64,000 bases of DNA. Origin: Impatiens glandulifera. Its lineage: Eukaryota > Streptophyta > Magnoliopsida > Ericales > Balsaminaceae. Under the pieces are notes generated by a model that saw only the letters and a list, made by a program, of their open reading frames with translations, was not told the origin of the DNA and did not search any database. Of this stretch, positions 37,658 to 49,100 are shown in pieces. The stretch lies in the NCBI RefSeq assembly GCF_907164915.1, contig NC_061862.1, forward strand, positions 63,986,228-64,050,227, read 5' to 3'. The position numbers and the translations under genes are program-made. Numbering within the stretch: the first letter of the stretch is position 1; every line of letters starts with the position of its first letter.

Positions 37658-40617
37658 ATGGAGCATCACGATGAGATTAGGTCATGGCATGAGGAGGAGG
37701 ATGATGATGCAGATTTGCATCCCTTTAGTGTCGACAGTACTACTCATGATGAAATCAATTCTATAACCATTGATCAGGATGAGCTAGAGAAGAAGCCTCA
37801 AGGATGGAAAGCCATCATCTTCATCCTTGGTATATATATATATATATATATATCTTCTTTATATATTTTGTTATATCAGTCTAGCTAGTTATTTAATTAA
37901 ATGTTTATTTTCAACTAATATTATTGACTTTTTTTTAACTGAATTGTAGGTACAGAAATATGCGAGAAAATTGCCACGTATTCGGTCGGGGTTAACTTGG
38001 GAGTCTTCCTGATTGATAAATGCCACATCGATGAAGAGAGGAGTACTAGACTGGCCACTATATTTAGCTTATCCACTTATTTTTCTCCCCTGCTAGGCGC
38101 CATCATTTCGGATGCAGTTTTAGGTCGTTTCCGCACCATTTTCGCAGGCTCCTGTTTCACCCTCACTGTAAGTGATATAATAAATTATTAAATTAATTAA
38201 TACATATGTTTTGAATAAGAAAATTTTCATTAGTATTCTTGCTAAAATAAAATAAAATAAAATAAAATTAATTAATAATATATGCATGCATGCATGCATG
38301 ATTACCTAACTAACTAGACATTAATTTGAGAGTAACACAGGGAAAATGGTATATATATTGACATTTAATTAATAATGGATTATAATTTTTCAAATAATTT
38401 ATAAATATAAAAAGAAAATTAAACTTTTGCAACCTTTACCGGACTTGCAAAATATCCTAATTAATTAAATTGAAAATAAATGATCAAGTTAATTATATAT
38501 ATATCACCTTCTTGACTCACAAAGAATCACAAATTGTTAAGGACAAAAATTATATTGTAACAATATCAGCTCTATTATCTAGCTAGCTAGCTAGCTAGCT
38601 AACTAGCCTTTCATCATTCTTTACATTTATTTACTCCCTTAATTTGAAGGTGATAATATTGTAGGTTTAGTTTGTTAATTAACTTGTCATTTTAAAACAT
38701 GATCATCACATGATAAAGAGATTTTGTTATTCAAGATGCAATTTAGTGATCATAATTTGAGTTTGTTAACTTAGAATTCGCACAAGTTTGAGAGTTAAAA
38801 AATGGAAATTTTATTTCAAAGACTGATCATAAAGTATATGTGGGAGATAGAAAGAGAGCTATGGATAATAGTAATAACACATTTTTTCTTCTTAACTCCA
38901 AATTTGATTGCAGGGAATGATAACCCTGGTCTTGACAGCATCGGTTCCCCAGCTAGATCGATGGGTTCTTTGGTTGGGTTTGACTATGCTGGTGATCGGT
39001 TCTGGAGGGATTAGAGCCTGCTGCCTTCCATTTGGCCTGGAACAATTTAAATGCAAAACTAGGGGGGCTGGGAAGAGAACCATAGGGGAGTATTTTAACT
39101 GGTACTTCGCCACCTGGACACTGGTCTCAGGTCTGGGCTCGTATGCCATTGTTCATATTCAGAACAATGGTAATTGGGTAGGGGGCTTCGTTATACCAAC
39201 CCTCTTGATGTTTTTGTCGATAGTATTTTTCTTAGTAGGAGAAAAATACTATCTGCACACAAAACAAAGAGCGGATAATATTGTCTTCGGAGGCGTAGTC
39301 CAAGTTTTATGGGCAGCATGGCTGAAACGTGGGTTGAGGGTACTTCCGGGGAGTATAGTTATGTACTACGATTTGTCACCCCGGGAAGGCACTACGTCGT
39401 CACTCCGACCTACAGATTATTTGAGGTAAGACGATGTTAATTAACTTACCAAGTATATTCTTCATTCATTATTGTTGGTTGTTTTAATTTTATGATATTT
39501 CACATTAATTCAAATATTAAAAAATGTTACTGAAAAATCTTATGTGACAAATTTTATTTGCAGGTTTCTTAATACAGCGGCGATAGTAGGGAGGGATGAT
39601 TTGAAGTTAGACGGAACACGCGCAAATACGTGGAGGTTGAGGAGCGTTCAAGAGATCGAACAAGTGAAGAGATTAATTCAAATTTCTTCATTTCTTCTCC
39701 CGACCACCCTCTTCTTTGTTCCGTCGCTGTTGACGTACATCTACATCGCCCCTCAACTGAGTTGGATGAACTGTCATGGAATATCTATATCACTCTTGTT
39801 GATAATTCTCATTAGCATTCCCACGGTGATTTCTACTTTGACAGTCTTCGTCTATGACCGGGTTATTACGGGATTTCTGATCAGTAGATTGAGATGCTTG
39901 CATGGCAGTGTTACACTCCTCCAGAGGATTGGAGCAGGCATTGCATGTGTATTTTTATCCATGGGGATTGCGGGATTAGTAGAGGCTGTGTCGAGCGGAT
40001 CAACAAAGGATCCAATATCTGTATTTTGGCTCACTCCTCAGCTTATCATGATGGGCGTTGGTAATGCTTTAGGAGTAGTTGGGCAAATCAACTTCTTTTA
40101 TCAAGAATGCCCAGAGAGCGTAGGTAGCCACTCGATCTCCTTGGTGTATCTAAGTCAAGCTGTGGCCTTATGTATCACGGTGGGACTTCTAGAAGCTTGC
40201 GAGACATGGGTATCAGGAGAAGACTCCCACATATACTACTTTTATCTATTGATAGCAGCCATAGAGGCTATCAATATGATCATTTATTTGGGTATGTCAA
40301 GAAGATACCAGTATCGGAATCACTCCGAGGATGATATCCATGGTGCTTCAGGTATCGAGGAGGTCCTATCTAGTCACGGCCAAGACGAGGGAGATATTGA
40401 TGGTGATACAGATATCGAGGGTCAGTCTAGTCACGGCCAGGACGAGAGGAATGTCATCGACAGTGATATCGGTCACGACTACGGAGTGGAGGCCATTCCT
40501 AGCATGGAGTATCTAGTGGTGGAGGAAGATGCTGTTCAGAATCATCATCCTAGCAGTCTTTCTGTTGTTGTTTCTGTTATGTTGATAATTGTATATGTCA
40601 TTATTTATTATGCTTAG
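37658..40617 (+). CDS. NPF (NRT1/PTR family) proton-coupled transporter, right-arm copy
   Basis: Exons 37658-37829, 37950-38167, 38914-39425 and 39564-40617; GT-AG junctions; 651 residues. The N-terminus (1-50) is acidic and cytosolic-looking. E-x-x-E-K lies at residues 60-64, next to GVNLGVFL in the first membrane region. LGRFRTIFAG and the Y-D-R-V motif in exon 4 fit NPF sequence order. The length exceeds the usual ~550-620 because of the acidic tail (~551-631, with a ~20-residue unit duplicated around SSHGQDE) and a final hydrophobic segment (SVVVSVMLIIVYVIIYYA) that could be an extra membrane anchor. The membrane region after LIQISSFLLP looks shorter than typical. No stop or frameshift was seen, so both arm copies may be functional and would double the gene's dose. 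Subfamily not assigned. Confidence 0.88.
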
Positions 40618-41180
40618 GTTTTCAGTCAACGGGGATACAATTTATGCTAGTTCAAGGTAAGATTTAGTTCAGCTAAATTTTAATTATTATTTGTATTGTT
40701 TTTAACTGTGGAAACATGTATCATTTAGTTTGTTTGAGCTATTTTCATTTTCAAGTCAAAGTAGATATCTTTTATGTAAATGCAGCATATGGAGTCCAAG
40801 TTAATGCAAGATTCTAACAATATAGGAGTTCTTTTACTTTCTCTTTAGCAGCTGGTAGGCATGTTCGATGCTATTGTTTATGACTGTATTAGATGATTGT
40901 TAATATTTGCTCTTGCACAATATTATTATTTGCTCTTGTGCATCTTATATCTCTCTTAGGCATTGTTTGATTCATATGAAGAAGTCAACTTTCATTGGGT
41001 TTCAGTTTATATAAACAGGACTTTTTCTTAATTTTGGGATCCAGTACTAATGAGTTATAGTTATCTTCGATTGGTTCTGTGAAGTTTCTATTTGAATCGT
41101 CTTCTTAGTTAGTTCTTAGTTAGATGATGATGATGATGATGATGATGAATTGATGATGATGTTTTGATTATGAGATGCAG
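40618..41180. other. Intergenic DNA between NPF and AIRP2-like pseudogene (right arm)
   Basis: No exon 1 of the AIRP2 family is found here. The stretch 41037-41068 is an exact 32-bp match to 6235-6266 in intron 4 of FAD copy A. A (GATGAT)n run lies at 41125-41160. Mirror: 12307-12869. Confidence 0.6.
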
Positions 41181-42064
41181 AGCATCTGATTATCCTAGGG
41201 AGTATGATGGCGCATGTGTTCAGATGCGAAGGTCATATAGTCCTGCTGCACAGCTTTTTCTTTTCCTTGTACAATGGTCAGATTGTCATCTTGCTGGTGC
41301 ACCGGTTTACTCAGAATTCTAATCTATAAGGTTTTTGATGTTTGCTTAAACAAACGAGTGAGCTCTGTTTTGACATGACTAATTCTCTTAAGTTCTTCCA
41401 GGTTTATGTTGATGGAACTACAACGATGTCTGTTCATGAAAGGAAAGCAAGTATAAGAGAATTCTATGGTAAAGGATATGAAAATTTAGGATGATTTGTT
41501 TGATTTCGTTCTTTCTAAATTCTGAATTCTGAATTCTGATTTCTGATGTATGAATGAAAATCTCTGGTTTCAGCTATTATTTACCCTTCCCTTTTACAAC
41601 TCGAAAGAGGAGTTACTGATTCAAAAGATAAAAGACAGAAAGCTGTATGCATGGAAAGATATAGAAAAAGAGATGATGATGTTGATGATGATCGGAATCT
41701 GTATTGAGATGTTGATATTGAAAGAGAAGAAGAATGTGGAATTTGTATGGAGATGAATAGTAAGATTGTTCTACCTAACTGTAATCACGCCATGTGTTTG
41801 TAGATGAAGTTGTTCCTTATTGAACAAACATAGTATTTTACTCATATTGGCAGGAGCACAAGATCTCAATCGTGCCCTTTCTGTCGCGATAGTCTGAAGA
41901 GGGTGAATTCAGCCGACCTCTCGGTGTTCATGGATATCAAAGAAGTAATTGACATGGCTACGGTTACTCGAGAAAATCTTAGAAGGCTTTTCATGTACAT
42001 AGAGAAGTTACCTCTGGTTGTTCCTGATACATTATTCGATGCTTTCGATTCTCATCTTAGGTAA
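41181..42064 (+). pseudogene. AIRP2-like RING-type E3 ubiquitin ligase, broken (right arm)
   Basis: Remnant exons: 41181-41330 (ASDYPREYDGACVQMRRSYS, PAAQLFLFLVQW), 41402-41468 (VYVDGTTTMSVHERKASIREFY), 41574-41800 (to ECGICMEMNSKIVLPNCNHAMCL) and 41854-42064 (TRSQSCPFCRDSLKRVN ... PLVVPDTLFDAFDSHLR, stop). This matches the Arabidopsis AIRP2 family, cytosolic RING ligases linked to abscisic-acid signalling. Defects: no first exon; a 1-nt loss in exon 41181-41330 throwing the end out of frame; an in-frame TGA after RNLY in the third exon; and loss of the codons for K-C-Y-R-E-W, which removes a zinc-binding cysteine of the C3HC4 ring. The left arm carries the same defects, so inactivation predates the last homogenisation of the arms. 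Confidence 0.82.
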
Positions 42065-42157
42065 TTTCCCTTATCAATCCATTAAGAAAAAGTCATGTTT
42101 ATACATTATTTGCTCTTACTGCATGCCTCAAACAGTCGATATTTTTTATTACTATCA

Positions 42158-43022
42158 CTGTGGATGTATGCTGCTTGCATGTGGATTGTTCAATTGCTTC
42201 TGACACTCAGCAATGATAATCCTCTGCTTGCTTACATTCCAGAATTTTACTTGGAAACAATGGTAATTATTTTCCTCTTCTTAAATCTAAAGGAGATTTC
42301 ACAATATATCATTTTTGCATAAGTGCTGTTATCTTCATATTATATTGGTGTTAGATTACGTAGTTGATCCAAGAAATTGTCGTCAAACTCTTGGGACAAG
42401 GTCTTTGTGTGACTCATTAGTTATATATACTACAATATACATTTCTTGATTTCCTGCTGTATTTTTTCAAAGGTTTGTGAATGCTTGTTCTCTATTGAAG
42501 CATGTCTCTATTGGAGATTATTTTTAACATACACTTCTTGCTGGAACAATTTGCCCTTTTGCAGCACTAGAGATGCAAAATGAATTGTTTTAGGCCCGTC
42601 TAAAATGTTATGGATCCTTCTTTTATCTGAATCACTAGGGTGTTTATTCCTTTCCTGTTTACTGTTAAAAACAGGACCATATAATCTTATGGATGACTTC
42701 TAACTTTCTGGCTGTACTTAATTTGTGATTAAATTTGTATATGTACATCAGTTTCTCATGTGTACGTGTGTCAAGTCCCAATTCTGCACAATGTATTTGT
42801 ACCTGGTTATGCCTATACATACATACATAAATAAATATATCTAGTTATACACATTTGTGGATTTATGTTCTTATCTTGAATAGCTATTTTATTACATCAT
42901 AGGCATCATTCTGGGTGTCCCATCAGACTCAAGCAATCACTCTCCTAGAGGAAACTGATAAACAAATAAGAGACCGAGCTTGTAGGGAGCAATTAAAGCG
43001 CTTGAAGGAAGGAAGCTCGTAG
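42158..43022 (+). pseudogene. Two-exon coding remnant, RKP/KPC1-like exon plus unidentified last exon (right arm)
   Basis: The first exon ends at 42262 (YIPEFYLETM, then GT). The second runs 42903-43022, in phase, 39 codons and TAG. The first resembles a segment of the plant E3 ligase RKP by memory of its VQLLL...YIPEFYLE words. The second is unidentified, highly charged and helical-looking. There is no start exon. A diverged tandem copy of the first exon and its flanks follows at about 43225-43624, with a TAA in place of a codon after YL. Confidence 0.45.
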
Positions 43023-43624
43023 TTTCTATCGAGAAGAAGTTATGGATTGTGTCAGAAACAATGCAAGGTTAGATCATATTGTTTTGTTATACATAGATTA
43101 CGTCTCCATAATGTTAAGTGTGATATAAGATAATGGATATGACCATAATATTTATAACACTTATGTAGCTTAATGCTTCTTGCTTGAGTAATATGATACT
43201 TTCTTATCAGTTTGCTTACTGTTTTTTTAAAATTTGTTAGTTTCTTCTTCTTACTGCATGCCTCAAACCGTCTGATATTTTTTATTACTATCACTGTGGA
43301 TGTATGCTGCTTGCATGTGGATTGTTCAATTGCTTCTGACACTCAGCAATGATGATCCTCTGTTTGCTTATATTCCAGAATTTTACTTGTAAACAATGAT
43401 AATTATTTTCCTCTTCTTACATCTAAAGGAGATTTCACAATAGAGCATTTTTGCATATTTTTGTTATCTTCATATTATATTGGTGTTAGATTACGTAGTT
43501 GATCCAAAAAATTGCCATCAAACTCTTGGGACAAGGTCTTTGTGTGACTCATTAGTTATACTACAATATACATTTCTTGATTGCCTACTGTATTTTTTCA
43601 AAGGTTTGTGAATGCTTGTTCTCT

Positions 43625-44151
43625 ATTGAAGCATGTCTCTGCTGACGCCCCAATCTTTACATGATGGGAATTGAAAACGCCTATGGTTAGAAGTTGAACA
43701 ATAATAAATCAGATTTGGAAGCGATGTTCCTTGCAATGTTGTTCTTTTTTCATGCACTAAACTTTGGAATGTGGTATGAATAGAAAAAATCCTTTATTAG
43801 TATGTGCTGATAGATCTTCTGCTAAGTAACTTTTGGAGTTAAATAAATAAGAGGATTTGTGGCATTTCACAAAATGTAAACCCCTTTTCATAAAAAAAAA
43901 GGTAAACCTCCAACATCACCAACAAAAATATTTTATACTTTCCTTAGTATGAAGGCAAGAATTTCTTTAGAATGAAAGGATAATCAGATTTTCTTATAAA
44001 TTTTAACTATTGACATATTCTAAGCTCTCTTCATTGAAGTGTTTAAAAAAATAAAAGATAATAACAAATTTTGTTATAATAAATTAGAAGGTTTGTTTTA
44101 ATGTCCAATACGATTTATAATATTTGAAAATTGAAATATATACAGAAATAC
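43625..44151. other. DNA between the right arm and the direct repeat
   Basis: No gene recognised. There is no counterpart on the left side of the palindrome, where the arm is followed after only ~120 bp by the direct repeat. Confidence 0.5.
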
Positions 44152-44407
44152 AGATTACATTATTGATTTACTATGCCTAACACTGCACTGAAGGGAAAAT
44201 CGAATGTGATTTTGTATGCTTTAGATTGTTGTTTATTTTGTTGCTACAAAGATATGCATTGTAGAACTAAGTCACAATATTATTGGGTTATCCGGTTTTG
44301 TAAAATATATATTTGTTTTGTAAAAGTGTGGTCAATCTAATTAAGATAATAGTTTGAAGAAATAATGTCAAACTACAAAACTTGACATGCAAAAGAAAAG
44401 GTCAAAT
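44152..44407 (+). repeat. Direct repeat, copy 2 (partner 9491-9733)
   Basis: Same orientation as 9491-9733. It lies 180 bp from the stop codon of the thioredoxin exon at 44589-44736, so it probably derives from the 3' flank of that gene. Confidence 0.75.
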
Positions 44408-44588
44408 ATAGATTTACAAAAAGAGCATAGAACTTATTAGTGCAAGACAACACAATAAAACCATGATTATTGAAATAAGAAGAATCCATGAATACATAAA
44501 AAATAAGGATTACAAACAGTCTAAATGGGGTGGTGGTCACCATTAGTAGAGATACATAGAGAGCTGAGCATTTGATTTGGTACATGAT

Positions 44589-44736
44589 TCAAGCGGCAAA
44601 CTTTGGTTTCTCCCTGTGCTTCTGAATCTTTTCTCGAGCCCTGCCTTGTCAGCCCCCATGAGCCTGTCTACTTCCTTCCCGTTTTCAGCAATACAAACGT
44701 GGGCATTGCCTCAACTTGGAACTTCTGGGCCACATT
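44589..44736 (-). pseudogene. Thioredoxin h, last exon fragment
   Basis: On the minus strand, after an acceptor-like CTTAG, the sequence encodes NVAQKFQVEAMPTFVLLK, which carries the cis-proline (M-P-T) of thioredoxins. It continues, after a 1-nt loss, as G-K-E-V-D-R-L-M-G-A-D-K-A-G-L-E-K-R. A second 1-nt loss precedes a lysine-rich end and TGA (44589-44591). This is the C-terminal third of a thioredoxin h. The two frameshifts make it non-functional. The preceding exon lies 0.75 kb away on the opposite strand (45484-45606). Confidence 0.8.
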
Positions 44737-44740
44737 CTAA

Positions 44741-45077
44741 GCACGAATCAAAACCTTTTGACTTATTATTTAGTTACTTCTTAAATTAGTGTCTCATTTT
44801 CAAATAATACAAGTGTGATTTTGTTTTGAAATTATACTATGATATAACATGATAGCAAATTATTTGAGATTAAATTTAAATAATCTCCAGATCGAATAAC
44901 AAAGCCTACATCAAACAAGCTCTAGACAATGGGAAGGGAGAGTTCTTCATCTTCAGAGGAATCAATGTTGTTGGTATGTGGGAAGGGATAGTAAATGCTT
45001 TAAACCGAGAGCATACACCTAAAGAGGGTTTACTATATAATTCTCTTTTGGTTCTGTCTCAAATGAACTTTTATGAA
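44741..45077. other. Unassigned DNA between thioredoxin fragment and fold-back element
   Basis: It reads partly open on the plus strand (MGRESSSSSEESMLL near 44930), but I recognise no protein. It may be old gene debris. Confidence 0.4.
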
Positions 45078-45204
45078 AAAGGGTTAACAAATTTGGGTTA
45101 TGGTGTGGGGATCAATTTACTAAATATGGACATTACATTAGCTAAGCTCATCATCTAAATATTCTTAAGCTAATAAGGGTGGGTTAAGTCTTTACTCTTT
45201 ACTA

Positions 45205-45373
45205 GTTTGAATCATCATCCAAAGTTTGAATAAATAAAAGACAAATGATTTAATAAAAGACATAGATGACATAGTTTGAATCATCATCCAAAGTTTGATT
45301 TAATAAAAGACATAGATGGCATAGTTTGAATCATCATCCAAAGTTTGATTTAATAAAAGACATAAATAACATA
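45205..45373. repeat. Tandem repeat, three units (69, 50, 50 bp) plus partial fourth
   Basis: Units start GTTTGAATCATCATCCAAAG at 45205, 45274 and 45324, with a partial fourth at 45374. The same word is part of the inverted end at 45870-45895, so the array grew from the inner edge of the fold-back end. Confidence 0.85.
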
Positions 45374-45483
45374 GTTTGAATCAACTCCGCCAAACAAGTC
45401 CCTAAACTGGTACAGCAACCCTAAACCCCCTTTCTCCCACTTTAATTGATTTTTAGAGATTAATTCATTTGTTTGGTTTGAAG

Positions 45484-45606
45484 ATGGTGATCGATTTCTC
45501 TGCAACATGGTGTGGTCCCTGCAAGTTAATGGAGCCAGAACTCAACGCCATGTCCTCCAAGTACACCAACGTTGATTTCGTCAAGATCGACGTCGATCAA
45601 TTGAAT
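45484..45606 (+). pseudogene. Thioredoxin h, active-site exon fragment
   Basis: The 41 codons are open and encode MVIDFSATWCGPCKLMEPEL and then NAMSSKYTNVDFVKIDVDQLN. The catalytic W-C-G-P-C is intact and the exon is followed by GTAAGT. In thioredoxin h genes this exon is followed directly by the NVAQKF exon, which here sits at 44736-44589 on the opposite strand. The first exon is not in the window. With its partner inverted, no thioredoxin can be spliced from this locus. Confidence 0.85.
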
Positions 45607-46131
45607 GTAAGTGGTACATAATAATCCTAGAATCGTCCTGTAATAGAAAAATAGATAATCAAACCTTTGTTGCAGATCCAATTAACAACAACAATAATAA
45701 CCTGCAATGCTTATAGGAAGAGTCCAACTTTTTTCTAGAGCTACTCACCCTACTGATTCATTAAGAGAGTCTTGACGAAAACAAATCGTCAAGTTCTGAA
45801 ACAATTCTTCAAGAACAAATCATCAAGTTCTTCTCTTTATTAAATCAATTATGTCTTTTATTTATTCAAACTTTGGATGATGATTCAAACTAAGTAAAGA
45901 GTAAAAATTTAACCCACCCTTATTAGCTTAAGGATATTCCGCATTAGCTTAAGGATATTCCGCCAAAATAGCTCATTCAAAATTGGGTAATAGCCCCTTT
46001 CCAATTGATAGATGAGCTTAGCTAATGAAATGCTCATATTTAGTAAATTGATCCCCACACCACAGCCCAAATAATTGTTTCCCGTGAGATATTGTTAACC
46101 CTAGCCTTCCATGGCCCCTTCCAAACATAAA

Positions 46132-49100
46132 CTACAATTTCTTTTTATTTTTAAAAAAATGAGAACAAAAGTTAAGATTACCGCATGATGATTCTTATGT
46201 TGACAAGAATTGACTTCACATCTTCAATTTGAATATCAGGAATAAAGTAAATAAACAGCGTTCCTGCAACATTTTTCTCTTCAGTTTGATGTGATAAAAC
46301 CTAACAAGCAATTACTTCATGAATAAAGAAAGTCCATTACCTTTGTATCCTGCACTGAAAAGCTAACGGGCTCCCCAAGCAGATAACTTAAGGATTGCTG
46401 GTCCACTCAAACCCCAGTGGGTAACTAACATAGGATGCTTATTAGAAAATAGACTAAACTCAATACACCATTTTTAAGCTATTTTGAATTCCACCATTAA
46501 ACATAAACTATTGTCCTTTATCAATATAATCCCTTCAACTATAAAACCATTTCAATACAAGTCTTTCTTAACTGACAATTTTAAACTATATTTTTTCATT
46601 ATAACTGTAAATAGAGTTCATTGAAAAAATACCTTTAAAAGTTGCAGCTTAACAAGGGTTGATATTAAAACACAGTCTCATAGTAAAAAGGCTTGTATAA
46701 AAAACTAGTAATTTCAAAATTGACGAATACTTTGCGGGCTTCTTATGGGTTTAATCTAGAAAATACTTGCAATCAAAAAATGCCAATGAAGAGGTATGTT
46801 CTTCTCAACATTTTCTAGCTTTAACTTTGCTTTGACTTTATGGAATGTGACCTGGGCAAACACAATATATTACATACAAACTTACAAGTTAACATACACA
46901 TCAAATGACAATAGATAGACCAAGGATTGCGATAAGAATGATAAAATAAATAGATAGGGTGTAGATATATAATCCCAATAAACAAATTATGTTCCTTAAC
47001 TTAACATTAAGCTAAAAAATATGGCTTAATTCAATAAGTTATGGATGATTTAACTCAGTAATATAGTAAGATCATCCAAATTAATCAAATTACATCACTG
47101 TCGCGATAATAATTCAACATTTTATCAAAATCTTAGATATTTTCATTTGGTTTTACTTGGCATTTAATTTTCAAAATTTAATTCATTCGACGATTAAAAT
47201 TCAATATTCAACAACTAAGTTTCAGTTTTGTCTCATCTCATCTCTTCTTCTATATTTTATACTAATACATGTTAAAGTAACATTAAAGTTTTGCAATAAA
47301 ACTACACTAAGCTCACAACGAATTTTCTAACGTAGTTTTGTGATTATTCATTTAAGAAAGAAAGGGAAAAACAAGTATAATACCCCAGCCAAAGCTGAAG
47401 TTTGGCATCATCAATCTTGAAACTGAATAGGCTCGGTACAGGTTCTACTATAGAATGACCAAGTTGGATAGCTAGATCATACCCCTGCAACAGAAAAAGT
47501 AGATGCATTTCAAAATTTGAACTGAGTTTCCAAAAAAGTTGAACAACTAAAGAAAAAAAGGAAACCTGCTTGGAACTCCCACTGGCTGTTAATACATAAT
47601 CAGCCTCGACATATTCCACAAGATCAGCAGTTCGCTTCTCAATCTTCACAAGGAATTTCCCACCAGAAGCGGTTGAGACTGATGTAACAGATCTACCAGT
47701 CTGCAATAAAACTGGTTCGAGTCTATATCAGGCCTTAATTATACACAAAGGGTATAGGGCCAATTCAAATATAGTTTCAACAACCAAACTATTGAGGTAA
47801 TTTGATAAACTAGAATTTACCTTTTTTATTCTCTGCTTCAGTAAGAAGGCAACCCACTACTGAAGATGAAATATTACTGACTGGAAATACCCTTCCATCA
47901 TCTTCTGTCTAATAAGGCAAAACAGTATTTTGATAATTATCTCCAGAAATATGAACAAACAACTGGATTACCATTACTCAAGCCCTAGAAAGTATTGAAG
48001 ATAACTATAGCTCATTAGTACTGGGTCCACGGAGTTTGTGAGGATGCATGTTATAGATAGCTTAGGCAAACAATTAGATCACCACAATCCAAAATGTTAG
48101 TACTGGCCCATTTGGAAATACTTTTTGGAGCTGAATTTGGACAAGAAACATCAAACAATGTCCTTATAATCACTTATTTTTGTCGATTGAAATGACAATG
48201 AGTGAATCTTTTCGCCGTCGCTGAAAGCCCCTAGCGTGGACTAACTTCGCCCCTTATCTCCTCATCTTCCTATTCAAAAGTTAGAGCTTACTTCGACCTA
48301 CCCTAGGATTTGCTTTATCACATTCCTCGGAAGAATCTTTCTGTCAATTGACAATTATCTAATTCAAATGTTGATTTAGTTGAGATAAAGATAATATTCT
48401 GCGACAAAACTTAATTACACATGTATTCATAAATGTAGTAATGATTTCTCGTCCAAATTCAAATTTAAAATCAGACCCAGATTCAGTTTCAAAAAGTGTT
48501 TCCACCACATGAGAGAATAGATTGATTGAAGTTAAAATCAAAACCTTGAGCTCCACTCCATGGTCGGAGAACCAGGACATGGTATCCTTTGGACCATGCA
48601 ATTTGAAGAAAAGCCCTCTGAATACCTTGTTACCCCTAGGATAATGTTGTGCCAAAGCCTACAAAATTTCTCAGATCTTTCAAACTAGAATGAAATGACT
48701 AATAAATACCCTTAAACTCCAAAAAAATCATGACTTATCTCACTTACCCAGTTTTCAAAACAATGCCCATTTGTTACATTGCATCGACCCCCACCTGAAA
48801 TTTTAACCTAGTACGAGAATTCCCACGCCAGTTGATATACATTATTTATAATACGGCTGTCATCTTAACTAAATACTTATAAAAATGATACCTTGGACAA
48901 GGGTTTTCCTTTCTCAATAACAGTCACGTTCAGATTAGGGGCTAATGATTTAGCCTTAATTGCTCCAAATATTCCGGCGGCTCCGCCACCAACGGCCACC
49001 AATAGCTCTCCATTTCCCTAGAACAAAACGGTTAAGATACAACGGGGGAAGGAGCTTACTTACTTGCTCGGGTGATGAGAAATTAAGATACTTATTCTTG

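Larger units (their letters stand above)
28321..43624. repeat. Right arm of giant inverted repeat (~15.3 kb)
   Basis: Reverse complement of 9856-25166. Gene order on the plus strand is GC-rich block, tandem duplication, hairpin block, NPF gene, AIRP2-like pseudogene, two-exon remnant and its outer tandem copy. The inner edge begins in an A-run at 28321. The outer edge lies after the GCTTGTTCTCT word at 43614-43624. With the left arm this makes a ~33.8 kb structure including the spacer. Confidence 0.95.
45078..46101. mobile_element. Fold-back element enclosing a thioredoxin exon (Pack-type candidate)
   Basis: The left end, 45078-45240, and the right end, 45848-46101 (reverse complement), share TGTGGGGATCAATTTACTAA, CATTAGCTAAGCTCATC and CTTAAGCTAATAAGGGTGGG. 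The right end has ~80 extra bp, including a duplicated GGAATATCCTTAAGCTAAT unit. Between the ends lie three ~50-bp tandem units and a thioredoxin exon. A gene fragment between inverted ends fits a Pack-MULE-like capture, but no target-site duplication or transposase was identified. An accidental inverted duplication is also possible. Confidence 0.5.

Noticed and set aside
9856..43624. CRISPR array or phage-like structure
   Set aside because: The repeats are eukaryotic segmental duplications and microsatellites; there are no regularly spaced direct repeats with spacers.
47690..47730. tRNA or SINE because of GGTTCGAGTC (B-box-like) in FAD intron 5
   Set aside because: No A-box, no cloverleaf and no tail; the word occurs at the same intron position in other FAD copies.
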